From Diplodia intermedia (lineage: Eukaryota; Ascomycota; Dothideomycetes; Botryosphaeriales; Botryosphaeriaceae): a DNA stretch of 64,000 nucleotides. The translations under genes and the position numbers were made by a program. The DNA lies in contig JAKEKT010000039.1 in NCBI GenBank assembly GCA_021495925.1, forward strand, positions 124,001 to 188,000, given 5' to 3'. Under the pieces are notes generated by a model. That model did not search any database. It was not told the DNA's origin and saw only the letters and a program-made list of their open reading frames with translations. Shown piece after piece: positions 31,231 to 42,558 of the stretch (positions are counted from its first letter, which is position 1; each line of letters starts with the position of its first letter).

Positions 31231-32007
31231 GGGAAGTTGACTAGAGGCGTGGATTCCAATACCCGTTTTTGAGTTTTCATGGTCTGATATTCGCGGTAGC
31301 AGTTGGTACGTAATACCTCACATCACATACGAGCTTGAATAAGAGCTTGGGTTTGGACATACGAAGCACCGTAGTAGCAACTAACGGAAGTGCTCGGAGA
31401 TATACGACCCGAATTAAGGGGAAGTAACCTACCATGCGCTGTAACATCAGGGCCTTCCCGTCCTAGCCGCATTTGGCAATTCGATTGGAAGCGTACCAAG
31501 CCGAGCTTCTGTCGACCATTCACGGAGCGGACTGCGTGGAAGTGGGCCGCAAGGGCGCCGCCGCATGCCATGATGGTCTGACGAAAGAGCAGCTCCGTCC
31601 AAGCCGAGTGCGGCTCTACTCCGCATCTTGGCGTTTCCAATTGCGTCCGGTTCGGTGCATTTCGCCGGGCCAGGCTGCATGAACACTAAATGCTTTACGA
31701 GCGAGCCACGCTCGATCGGGCGGGGGCAAACACGGCGCAGCGGGTCCCGGTCCACCAGAATGCTCGAGGGCCCCGTCGCGCTGTCGCATCCCGGTAGCTA
31801 TACTCGTGAATGCGGCTGCTAAAACGCCCGCTACACTGGGCACCACCGGCTAAAAATAGATGTTTCCTTGCTGTTCACCTACTTAAACGCAACCGTCTCT
31901 GTCCACGTCCACCAGCCAACTGTCGTTCTCCATCTCCACGAAATTTCAACTTGCATCTCCCCGCACCCGTTCAATCTTCCCCAATCCAGTCCTCACCTCC
32001 CACCACG
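31231..32007. other. Intergenic region upstream of the small secreted protein gene
   Basis: No gene seen. The last 150 bp before 32008 are pyrimidine-rich (CTCCATCTCC, CACCTCCCACC), typical of a fungal core promoter and 5' UTR. Confidence 0.5.
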
Positions 32008-32501
32008 ATGCGTTTCGCCATCTCCATCGCGGCCCTCGCCGCCGCCGCCACGGCCGCCCCCGTCGTCGCGGACGCCGCGGCCAGCCAGTACGGCAGCTGG
32101 GCGGTCGACTACAGCACCAACTCGGCGGCCAACGGGTGGAGGCAGGAGAAGTTCTCGGCCGTCTGGTCGGTCGACCAGAGCACCGCGACCAAGACGGTGA
32201 CGAACAACCCCCCCGACGGCGAGAGCACCGTCGTCGACCCCGCCTCGTTTGCCGCGTCGTACAACGGCACCCGTACGTTCAATTCCTCCCCCCTCCCCTC
32301 ATCTTTCTCCTTTTTCCTTTTCCGACGGGTTTGCTGATTGTTTTCGGTGGTGTAGACGTCATCCTTCAGCAGGTCGTGGAGATTGAGAACACGCAGACCA
32401 CCATCTTCGGAAGCGCGCCGCTTGCGACCAGGTGCAACAGCGCTACTGGTCGTCTCTGCACCGGCTCGGCTACCGTCGAGGTCACCGAGGCGATTGCTTG
32501 A
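32008..32501 (+). CDS. Small secreted protein, unknown function
   Basis: There are two exons, 32008-32272 and 32356-32501, with an 83-nt intron; the product has 136 residues. The N-terminus MRFAISIAALAAAATAAPVV is a clear signal peptide with cleavage likely near AAP. The mature part of about 118 residues has YGSWAVDYSTNSAANGWRQE, then after the splice YNGTHVILQQVVEIENTQTT and ATRCNSATGRLCTG. Only two cysteines are present, so one disulfide is possible. It is small, secreted and lacks a recognisable enzyme motif, which fits a candidate apoplastic effector or small wall protein, but no homolog family is recognised. The start has a good context (CACGATGC) and a C-rich leader. Confidence 0.85.
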
Positions 32502-33235
32502 ATGGCGGATTCACGAGAATGATGGCGACGAAAACCGGATTGTGTACAAAAAGGTGCAGGCATGTGTAAATAATCGGCTAGTAATAGTAGAAGCTTGATG
32601 TCCAGGTGTTCCAGCTCAGTGAATGTCTCCGCAGTGACGTCTATATGGCTCGGAGACCGGACCTGGGTGGTCGCCGAGAATATCCGAAAATTCGACGATA
32701 CGAGCAAGCGTTTCCGTGTGGAGTTGACCGTCCTACTTACCGGCCACGACCTTTTTCTTCCAACGCCAGATTAACCCTCGCTCAGGGTCCATTGGCAATC
32801 CTCTCTGCGCCTCGGCGCGGTCTGGATGATAGTGTGAGGCAGGATATAGGCAGGGCGCAGATAGGTCAGCACCCCTCTCCCACGTTTGAGGGGCATCCAG
32901 ACTATTTATCTGTGTGCCAATGCCATCGGTGTGAGCGATCGGTTTTCCGCTCATCCCAGCAAGGCAACGGATAATCTTCTTCCAACAAGAACCCACTCTT
33001 GACGCGTTTCGACGCGTTTACCATCAACAAAAAGTCGGGGCCAACCACCCCGGACAGCGACTCGCGTGGCAATCTCCCACCTGCATGACATCCCTCACAT
33101 CCCGCATCCCGATCTCGCCTTTTCTCAATCCCCAACCCACCCCGCTGTCTCGTCATCCACGCATTTCCGCATTCCTTCTTTGCCGCCGTACCTACTGTAT
33201 CTTCGGTGCATTTTGATATATACCCCTCCCCCACC
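32502..33235. other. Intergenic region between secreted-protein and pRiA4b-like genes
   Basis: 3' UTR of the small secreted protein gene and promoter of the next plus-strand gene. The pyrimidine-rich stretch just before 33236 (CCCCTCCCCCACC) marks a probable core promoter. No other gene. Confidence 0.5.
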
Positions 33236-34726
33236 ATGCCAAAAGCCGCCAAACCCCGCTCCACGCGCACGCGAGCGGACCCGGTTGCGACGCAACGTGA
33301 GCCCAGTGGATTGAGAGCTTCAACGCGCATGTCGACGAGACGCTCTGTGGATGCCGCCGGGCAGAGATCCCGGCCGGCCGTGAAGCAGGAGCCCGTCAAT
33401 GCGACGACGGTGCCGAAGCGGGAGGACCGTATTGCCAGCCCGCCCGTGAAACGTCGGGATTCATCCATCGCGCTGCCAATGAAGGAGGAAGAGTCCGTCG
33501 ATGATGAGCAAGAAAGTCGTCCGACAGTCCCGGTGAAGAGAGAGGATGCTGTCGCGCTGCCAATGGAAGGACGTGAGGGTGGGAAAGTCGTCCGGCAACG
33601 CAGGTGAAGCGAGAGGGCTCTGTTCGTGCATCCGAAGAACAGAACGCATTGAAGCAGGAAGATTCCGACAGCGGACCGGTCGAGGAAGAGGACCCTTCCA
33701 CTGTTCCAGTGAAACGAGAGGGCTCCGTCCGTCCGTCCGAAGAACGGGGGCAAACCCCCAGCTCCGACGAGGAGAATCTCCCGCCATTGAAGCCTGAGCA
33801 TCCCATGACCCCGAAAAGTGAGGACATCAAACAAGAGGTAGTATGACGCTCTGCCCGTATGTTTCTCGTCTGGTTGACGTCCCGACAGCTTGCAGAGCCT
33901 GAGGATGAGCACGTGGAGAGCTATCTTATGCTTGTCCGTCTCACACATATAACCGATCCGACCATCCACCGCCTCCTTTGCGTCCCCTCCATCCTCACCT
34001 TCGACAGGTTCCATTCAGTGCTGCAGAAGGCCTTTGGTTGGGCAGGTGTCCACCTCCACGCTTTTCACGTATGGGACATAACCGGAACAGCCCCAAACGT
34101 AAGCGGAACCCTTCACCACACCACTAGCACTGCCACGACCAAGACAGCCGCCTAACGCCGTAGGATGCAGCCTGTAATGGATGGCCTTCCGGTAGAGATT
34201 TTCACGCTGGCCACGCCTGATCCGGACTGGGAGTACGAAATGGTCGGCGACAACAGAGACGAGGGCGAATACACGCTCGCCGACATCTACGACAACGACG
34301 CCTACAGGGGCAAGGTCAAGGTCGAGTACGAATACGATTTCGGAGACGGCTGGGAGCACGCCATCCACTTCCTTGGCAAAGCCGACCCTGCGATGAAACG
34401 GGTGATGCGTGTCCCCGAACACGTTCAGGTCTTCTGCATCAGTGGAGAGGTGAGGCATTACTTTCCAAACTTTCCAATCCGGACCGGAGCTTGGAATGTG
34501 CTGACACGGATTCGAGGGTCATCCATGTGCCGAGGACTGCCACGGGACTTTGGGCTGGGAGCAGCTCAAGGAAGCCTTCAAGAAGAGGGGGGACCCTGAA
34601 GGCAAGAAGATGTGGTACAAGCGGATCTGTTGCAACGGGGACAGGAGGGGACTCGATCCGTATAAATTCGACGTGAATGAGCTGAACGACAAGTTGGCTG
34701 GGGAGGGCCTCGTGAGGTTTTTCTAG
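33236..34726 (+). CDS. pRiA4b ORF-3-like (PF07929-type) domain protein with Lys/Arg/Glu-rich repeats; frame problem in the N-terminal half
   Basis: The C-terminal domain is clear: SYLMLVRLTHITDPTIHRLL, SILTFDRFHSVLQKAFGWA, HLHAFHVWDI, then KVKVEYEYDFGDGWEHAIHF and, after splicing, SGEGHPCAEDCHGTLGWEQL. These are hallmarks of the plasmid pRiA4b ORF-3-like family. Supported introns are 33838-33888, 34099-34170 and 34450-34516; the last exon runs to TAG at 34724-34726. The N-terminal part (MPKAAKPRSTRTRADPV..) has repeated (V)PVKRE units separated by acidic stretches and looks nuclear. Between about 33570 and 33650 the frame must change: the first frame stops at 33607 while the repeats continue in another (VKREGSVRASEE). 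This is either a one-base indel or an unusual intron from GTGAGG at 33574 to CCGAAG at about 33642. The molecular function of the family is not established. Confidence 0.75.
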
Positions 34727-35204
34727 ATCTCTGTTCATTGAACAGTAGTTTTAGAATTATGTCGTGTGGAAATAAGAAAATAAAAGGAGGAAAAGTAAGT
34801 AAAAATTGCTGGCTCAATTACCTTCGACAAGACACCAATGAAAATGGTCCAGAGATGTCTGGAACATCTCTACAACACCAAATTTGAATACCATAAGTGC
34901 CATTAGAAGTTTGAGGCCAAGAGGCGGGACTTCGAAACAAAGGTCACGTTTGTGACGATAGCAATAGACACTGCGAGAGAAATCACTCGCAAGGATGTTG
35001 GTCACATGCGAAAATCCATCCACCTTTTCCATGGAGATACCAGAGCCGTAGCATGGCTCATAACGACCGGAGTGAAGAAGACCCCCCTGCCCAATGCCCG
35101 TACGCCAAAATTGTCCCGCAGTTGCACCCGGTCAAACCCATCAAATTTACACAGAAGCGAGAGCTTTTCCCCCCGTCCCCCCGTCCACCTCCCCGCATCT
35201 CACC
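34727..35204. other. Intergenic region between convergent genes
   Basis: A 478-bp, AT-richer spacer containing the 3' ends of the pRiA4b-like gene (+) and rcf1 (-). A polyadenylation-like AATAAAAGG is at about 34787. No gene. Confidence 0.5.
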
Positions 35205-35844
35205 CTATCTCTTGCCCGCGACCAGATCCTTCACCGCCGCCACAACCCCCGACCCCTTCTCCTCCGCCGCCTCAACCACACTCTTCGTCTCCGCCGCCTC
35301 CTTCCCATCCCTCTTCTCCTCCGCCTGCACCTCCCTCTCCCTCCTCGCCGCCGCCCTCCTCTTCTCGATCCGGGCCTTCAACGCCTTCTCCTCCTCATCG
35401 CGCGCCTCCAGCTCGCGCAGCCAGGCGTCGCGCTTCTCGACCGCCTTCTTCTGCTGCTGCAGGGCGTCGAACTCCTTGCGCTTCTCGCGGTCCTCGGACC
35501 AGTACATGCTGCCGGCGGCCATGGCGACAATCGTAAAACCCTGCGCGTAGATGCGCCGGCGGAACATGCGGTTCGTCGTGTTGTGGTCGCCCGCCCGCAT
35601 CGCCCGGCTGGCGCCGATCAGCGCCCAGCACGTCAGCAGGCACCCGAGCGGGATGAGTGGTTCTTCGCGCAGCCGTCGGGTCAGCTTTTGCATGCGGTTT
35701 TCGGAGTAGAAGTCCCTGTTGTGCGCGTGCGCGCGAAGAGGGTCAGCGGGGGAATTGGTTGGGAGAGCGGGAGGAGAGTGTGCGTGCGGGGGAAAAGACG
35801 TACTCGTTGCCGTCGAAGGACGAGGGAAGCGGTGCGTCGGACAT
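35205..35844 (-). CDS. rcf1: Respiratory supercomplex factor 1 (HIG1 domain)
   Basis: There are two exons, 35844-35804 and 35715-35205, with an 88-nt intron; the product has 183 residues. The first exon gives MSDAPLPSSFDGNE and splices into DFYSENRMQKLTRRLREEPL, the usual Rcf1 N-terminus. Two TM helices of the HIG1 domain follow: EPLIPLGCLLTCWALIGASR and IYAQGFTIVAMAAGSMYW, with the R-x-R-x3-Q core of the HIG1 type-2 motif in FRRRIYAQ. After it comes a long charged coiled coil (REKRKEFDALQQQKKAVEKR and onward) and an Ala-rich tail, as in other fungal Rcf1 proteins. Role: inner mitochondrial membrane protein that associates with cytochrome c oxidase and complex III and supports supercomplex formation. 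It is transcribed divergently from the dsc4-like gene over a 473-bp shared promoter. Confidence 0.95.
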
Positions 35845-36317
35845 GGCGGGCGGGTTTGTGCGGGGATGCGATGGGTGTGGCGGATGCGTCGATTATTGGG
35901 TGTGGCGGAGTCGCAAAGGCGTCAGGAGCTCGGGAGGGAGCAATTGATTGATGAGGCGGGGGGTGGAGGGGAATTGGGCGACGGTGCGGCGCGCTGCGGG
36001 GACGGCGATGGTGGTTGGAGGTTTTTAGTCGACGAGCTCGCGTGAGATGCATGCGTCAGTATTGGGACGGGCCCATCGGGGAGCCAAGCCTCCGCCACCG
36101 CCCGCCCGCATCGCCTTAGGTTGCCGTGCGCTTCTTCCCGCCTCCGCGACCCCAAGCTGCTGACACACCACCCGCCCGACGACGTCTGCCTACCCCCTCC
36201 CAGACGCAGCAGCACCAGCAGCGCGCGGTCCATGTGAAGCGGAAGCTCACTCGCACTCTCTCTCCCCTCGAGGCATGATACTATGAGCGCCGCCCCCCCA
36301 CACACCCCGTTCGCGAT
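35845..36317. promoter_or_regulatory. Shared divergent promoter region of rcf1 and the dsc4-like gene
   Basis: Only 473 bp separates the two start codons, so both promoters lie here. I see no specific operator that I can name. Confidence 0.6.
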
Positions 36318-37359
36318 ATGAGCGATGCTGCGTCCCCACCGACCGCGGACTGGCCACGCCGTCACCACGACCACGATGCGCCGGATGCACGCCACGACGG
36401 CCGAGACGACGGAGATGCTTCCGCCGACCTCGCCGACCAGAAGAAGAAGATACAGTCCAAGCGGATAGGCTACCTCGACGACCTCCTCCGCAACCTGGAC
36501 ATCCTCATCTACGCCGAGATATCCGCAATCTACTACCTAGAGTAAGCGACGCCGATGCCAGCCTCCGCTCCGCCGCGACTGACCCGTCTTCTTCTGCAGC
36601 TGCTCCTTCCTGCGATTCGTCCTTCGGGCCTTCGTCCAGCTGATTTGGCTCACCCCCAAGCCCGAGATCCTGCCGGAACTGCCGTCGAACCGTCCGTACC
36701 TATACCCCATCAGCGGTTCGAATTTGATATGTCTATTCTGCCATCTTTGGTTCCCGCCCCAGTCGGCGGGCGAGGCCACAAGAGGCTACTTGCACGGCGG
36801 CCTGTTGATCGACTGGATCGGCCAGCAAGGCCCGTCGTCGAAGCTCCGACTGTTTCTTCTGGACTGCTTCATCCTGGTGCTGCAGGTGGTGATGCTGGCC
36901 GCCACGCTCAAGCTCCAGAAAGTGAAGCGGAGGAAGACGCCGGACGCATCGAGCAGCAGCAGCGATGCCGCGCCGGAAGGAGCAGGAGAAGGCTCGGCCA
37001 CCCAGGCACCGACACGGCAGGACGTCGACTCCGAGGAAAGAGGACTCTTGCGACGCTCCTCGACGCTCTCGAGTCTGCACGACCGGGCTCCCGACGAGCG
37101 GGACGAGCTCTTGGGCGATGCTGACGTTCCCGAGTCCAGCCTGCAGGCCTCTCTCGATGCCTTGAACTCCGGCCAGGCGGTGGTGGCGGAGCTCTTCATC
37201 TTCGACACGGTCCGCGAGCAGGTGGACGTCGCACTCAACCCAACCAGCACCGAGGCTGCGCGGCCCACGGTCCTGACCGGCCGTGATCGCCGGAGGCAGC
37301 TTGCAGCGGCTCTGGCCCGGCGGAGACTCGGTTTCGCAACCAGGTTTGGAGCTGGATGA
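36318..37359 (+). CDS. DUF1746 protein, Dsc4-like subunit of the Golgi DSC E3 ligase
   Basis: There are two exons, 36318-36541 and 36600-37359, with a 58-nt intron carrying GACTGAC near its 3' end; the product has 327 residues. The conserved domain spans the splice: RIGYLDDLLRNLDILIYAEI, then SAIYYLD|CSFLRFVLRAFV and QLIWLTPKPEILPELPSNRP, followed by SGSNLICLFCHLW and a second hydrophobic segment LRLFLLDCFILVLQVVMLAA. This is the fungal DUF1746 pattern, the family of S. pombe Dsc4. Dsc4 belongs to the membrane-bound DSC ubiquitin ligase that allows SREBP cleavage and hypoxia or sterol responses and handles orphan membrane proteins. The C-terminal half is Ser/Glu/Arg-rich and probably cytosolic. 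Family assignment is strong; exact equivalence to Dsc4 is inferred. Confidence 0.88.
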
Positions 37360-40300
37360 AGGGGACGGGGTGGAGGGGTTTCGTTGACGGATTTCAAAGC
37401 ACGGCCGTTTTTGCTTGACTCGGGCCACCATCAGCAGACCGACTGCTCCCCCCGTGGGACACAGGAGAAGTTGTTTCACATCCTGCAGGACAGCTGGGCG
37501 AGGGAAGCGAGGTTTCGAAGCTGGGCTGTTGGCTGGGAGGGAGGATGCTCGCCGTCGCTCACGCGGCCCCGGTCAGGACGGAAGCCGTGCTGCGATAAGC
37601 GCCACACGTTTTAGAACAGGGCTGATTATTCTCCGGTGGGCTGCAGCTTCGGAAAGCCGACAAGGGGTTTCAACAAGGGAGCAAACTTAATATCGTTGGG
37701 AGCAGCGCACACGACCCGTGCGGCATCGCGGGTGAGGCCTGAGGCAGATTACAAAGTATTAGCGAGCAGGGCGGAGCGCAGCCTTTGTCTGCTTCAGCTT
37801 AATGAATGGCAGTTCAACCGATGTTTGATCAGATGTGGCTGGGTCGAAACTAGCCACATTGCCACCCGACTCACTTTCCACATGTGGACGGCAGACTGCT
37901 CAGCCCGTTCCTCGGATGACTGAGCATGTGGCAAAGGCAGGCGGTGAAGAGGGTGAAAGATGAGAGACATGCGATGCTTTGGCGGCACGAAGGTTGGCTG
38001 GTACAGATGCGGTTTCTAGGCGTTTGACAAAGTTCCGGATGGCATCAAAGCGACAGCTGTCACGCTGAAGTCAGGAATATGGGCCGGCAAGGATGTGCCT
38101 GCGAGGCGGGCAAGGCCGAGAGCATCAAAAGCAGGGAGCCAGCCCATATGCCTCTTCATGCACCTTCCACCTTCGCATGCAGCCGTAACCGCCACATTCA
38201 AGGCGCGTGCATGGCGGCTCCTTGGGCGCGCGGCCAACACGCGTCCTCAGCCGCTGGTGGCGACAGATACGAGGGCCACGAGAGGCTGGCACGTACAACA
38301 TCTGGAGTGTTGATCGTCGGCGGGCGGGGCTAGGGAGTGGGCCTGGCCGGCCATCACGAACCCCCCGGTCGCACATCCGCAGCTAAGCCTCGCAAGTGGG
38401 TGTGGAGATGGCGGCAGGGGTGGTGCGGGCAGATCAGAGATTGCCAAGCTGCCACCTGCCGCCCGCCCGCTGGACGGCAGCGGAAGCCACTCCTCTCTGC
38501 ACGTAAGAGGCTCCGGACCAGGGAACAGGCAGAGAAACCATCATGGCACGGAACGCTAAGGGCCGAGATGGCGCTGCTGGGATATTATTGCACAACGACG
38601 AGCAGGCGTCGTCGTCAGGCGAGGACCCAGGGCCACGACGACGACAACAGTGCGCAGCACCACGCCCGTCGCGGCCGGCGACGCCCTGAAAGAGCTAGCA
38701 GTGCGAGAGGGAACGTGTGGGCTGCGGCACTGTCCACAGCTGCTCTCAATAATGCGCGGTGCAGGGGGCCCGGGATGCCGAGGCAGTCGGGCGTTCGCCG
38801 GCAGCTTTGTCCTGCAGTCATCGACACCGTGCAGGCCATGCTAAGATGGCCGGCGTACATAGGGGCTGAAGATTGTTGTCTCTTCCCTCTCCCGCCCCTT
38901 GGCGGGAGCGGTGCGGGGCGGCTAGCCCGACTCGACGCTCCAAAGTGCCCGCGTGGTACGATATGGGTCCATTTAAACTTTCGGCGACGTTGGACGAGCC
39001 GCGCGGAGCAAAAACTGCCTGCCCGGGGAGCGACTCGGTAGCCGCGACGTCTTCGCCTCCATCATCGTTGGCCCCGGTCCCTTCTGCATGCCCGCCTGAC
39101 CCCCGCCGTGCCTGGGATGCTGCCTGCTCGCCGCCCACGCTACCAGCTGGCCGTGGGGATGACGCGTGAGCTGAGCTAGCTGCGCCGCTGCACGTGCTCT
39201 TCCCTACCGTGTGTCCCGCGTTGTTTTAATTTGGGGAAGTGCGGAAACGCTGCTGCTGTCGATGGCCTGCAGCAGCGTCCAGCCTCGCCGCCGCTCCCCG
39301 CTGCCGCCGCCGCCCGCCGGCCGCCCTCCTTCGAGAAGGATTTCTGGCCCGGCCTTTTTAGTTTCGTCAAGGCAAGCGAAGCAAGCGAACAAGGCGGCCG
39401 CCCGGCCCGCACATCGTCTTGCCGCTGAGGGAGCATTGCTTGCGTGCTCCGCCCTCGCCCGATGACGCTTGCCCCCCTCCCTCCTCCTTCACCCTACCCG
39501 GCCGCCGCCCCTTCCCCTCTGCCTGCTTCCCGATGTGCTGTCTCTCCCGAACCCGGTTCCGGCCACACACCTCCCGGTCGATGGCCGGCACACGCTTTCC
39601 CGCAGCACCACTGCCGTCCCGCTCCCCCATGTCCATGCGGTTGCCCTGGGGAAACTCACTGACTGAACTGCCGCACCGCACCCCTGCCCAGGGTCCCGCC
39701 GCGTCTGCCACCTGACGCCCTCACTTCCCATAGTCGATCTGATACGTTCTCCCCATTAGACCGAACTTCTTTGTTCCAGGGATCCCGACCTGTCACGACG
39801 CCTGCGCGGCACTCATGCCTTTCTCAGTTAGGCTTTTCCAGGCAGTAGTGCCTCCGGTCCGCGCGCAGGGATCAGTCGAGTGTGTCTGATGACGATGGGC
39901 CCTCCAGGCGGCCACTCTGCCATCGCTGTACGGGTGTCACACGTTTGACTTTGCCTTGCTCTCCTGGGGCCAGTGGTAGTGCCGGCAAAGCAACGGCAAC
40001 GGCAACGGGGAGCAAGGCCTGCATGTGGGAAGCGGCCTGATAGGCCAGCCCTCTGCCTGATGGTGGTGATGGTACTTTCCGCCCCCGTTCAGGCGCAGAC
40101 CACCACCTATGTACTCCATCTTCCGCCTCGAAAAGAGAAGTTCCAGCCAGCTCGCTGCTCCGCGCGCGACCAATCCAAACACGCGCCACTCTCCGTCTGG
40201 GCTGGGCTGGCAGATGGGCGCTACCGCCTCCTCTCTCCGACCACCACAAGCCTCCTGTCAGTTAAACGGTCCTGCGTCGAACCCCGGTCCTGGTAGGTTT

Positions 40301-40891
40301 GGCGCCTCATCACAGACGAGAAACAACACCCGTGCGGTTCGGCTGAGTCAGTCTGCTTCCGCACGTACTCCAGCACGTACGTACTACCGCCGCCGCCCCG
40401 TGTCTTCGTCGACTCTTTCTTTTCCTTCTTTCCTCGACCCCAGTCAAAGGCTCCCATATTGCTCGCCCCCAGGCGTGCACGATCTTCTGGCGTCTTGACA
40501 ACGAGCGCCGCCCCGCCCCCAGCAAAAAGAAGCCTCACTCTCCCTAACCTTCCCCCCTCTCCCCGGTGCCAAAAAATTGCAACCATGCTCCCTGTTTTGC
40601 TTCCTTACATGCTTTTTTCCCCCCCACCCTTCGCCCTCGCCCTGAGACTTAGCCGCGGTATCTCCGCGCCGGGAATATGCGCCATCCCCATGGCCCTGCT
40701 AGCCGCTCGGATCTTAAGTGCTTTCCCGATCTAAATCGAGCCCTTTCCTCACGGACCCTGAAAGTATACCCGCCGGCGCCGGCATTCTTTTTGGTTTTTT
40801 TCCCCGCCTTCGCCGTAGAGACCTCCGATCAGGCTCGGCCAAGACCAACCAATCTAGATCTCAGATCCCGGGAGAACGCGGTCTGGACGCG

Positions 40892-40913
40892 CTCTCTCTC
40901 TCTCTCTCTCTCT
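40892..40913. repeat. (CT)n microsatellite
   Basis: An uninterrupted run of CT dinucleotides of about 22 bp in the gene-poor region. Confidence 0.9.
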
Positions 40914-41206
40914 TTCAAGGTATTGGCGTGTGGAGGCGATGCCAATATCAAAAAAAAAAAAAAAGTATAGGGAAGCGACCCGAGCTTGGATAAGTGATCT
41001 ACCGTAGCGACCATCTGCGGTCAGTGCCCCCCGTCCCCTCTTTTTTTTGGTTTTCTCTCAAGATTCCAAATCGTCTTTCCTTGCCTATCAGAGGGAGGCA
41101 CGAGTGGAGAAAGACCAAGGAATTGGTCGTGTCAAAAGCGTGGTGAGCGGTGATCTCGTGTATATCCTTTCCGCTCGCAAAAAAACCGAAGGCGGCGGGG
41201 CGGCGG

Positions 41207-41223
41207 CCGCGCGCGCGCGCGCG
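41207..41223. repeat. (GC)n run
   Basis: About 16 bp of alternating GC with potential to form Z-DNA. Confidence 0.8.
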
Positions 41224-42530
41224 TCATCCTTACACCACCACCGTTATTCAGCCTTACCGATAACGCTATCGGCAAGGGGGAGGACATGTAGACCGGTGAA
41301 AGTAGTGTAGGCGAGGATGATGAGAGGCGTGCATACATATGCAGCCTAATGCTACTATGTACCGCTGATTGTCATGATTGCTATTGCGCGCATCTCCCCC
41401 CATGCCCGCTGCCGGTGTGCCGCGCGCGCCTTCTGATCGAGATCCCCATCATCATCTGGGCGTTCTTCACCATTGTCTCGGTGCCAAGACTTGCCGCTTT
41501 GGACGTCGTCGCGGGGAGGTCACGCCTTGACATGCCTTGTGTAGATGGGACTACTGCTGTGGCGCCCCGCGCGTCACGGACCACGGGGCCGTGTGCGTGT
41601 GCGTGTTCAAGGCTTGGAGGGAGAGGGACGGTTGCCACAGAGCGTTTTCCTCTTGCGTGCTGGTAGGCCGGGGGGAAAATAAATGAGGGTACGCACGGAT
41701 GATATAGGGCAGCGAAACAGAAGGGAAGGCGTTTGAACTAGAAGGGTGAAAGAAGGAAAGGATCTCTCTCGGACTCGGTTGCGACCAGCGAGAGCCGGGG
41801 CCACGCCGCGCGATACGACGACGGCGCCACGAAGGAGCCGCTTCGGCAATCGGTGATTGCCTTCCGCCTTTCCCTTGTTGCCCTTGGGATTCGATGAGGA
41901 ACGCCCCCCGTTGTTTAGGGAGGGAGGGAGGGAGGGAATACGCAATGAGGATTCGACATCGGGCCCAGACCGTGCCGAATGACGTGTGAAGGGAAAACAC
42001 GGTTGACTTCAAACTAATGAAACAGAACGCGCCAAAGCTTCAGCCAATGTTGTGCCGTGTTTATTATTCTTTTTTCTTTTTTTCCGGCGAACTCTTCGTG
42101 TGAGGCTGAACCCTTGCCATCGTCGTCTCCTACAGTTGTATGTACATGGCTGCTCCGATTACCGAGTCACTCTTCTCTTTCCTCCCCCCGTATGCAGAGG
42201 GGGGAGGAGAAAACCAAGCTTTCTCCTGCGAGGTCAACAACAATCCCTTCGGAAAACCCTTTCCTCCACTTCATCACTCCCGGCCCAATCGTCCAAGAAC
42301 ATTGGCCTCCTTCCTCGCTTCCGCCGCTCATCCCTCCGTGCCCCCATCCCCCATCAAGTCAAAGCCGCAAACCTTAAATTCGGCGTCCGAGCGGTGCATC
42401 CGTAACCTACCACGTCACTCACCAACGCCTTACCGACATCCCCTTGCGCGTGAACAACCCGCACTAGTAGCTTCCTTCCCGCACTGCATCGACGAAGCCA
42501 CCGGCACAGCGCGTCCGATGGGCCGTGAGG

Positions 42531-42558
42531 CGTCGTCGTCGTCGTCGTCGTCGTCGTC
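42531..42558. repeat. (CGT)n trinucleotide repeat
   Basis: About nine CGT/GTC units in the gene-poor region, not in a supported gene. Confidence 0.9.

Noticed and set aside
34165..34599. 144-codon frame reading through 34450-34516
   Set aside because: Family similarity (GEGHPCAEDC) shows that segment is an intron; the read-through tail is not coding.
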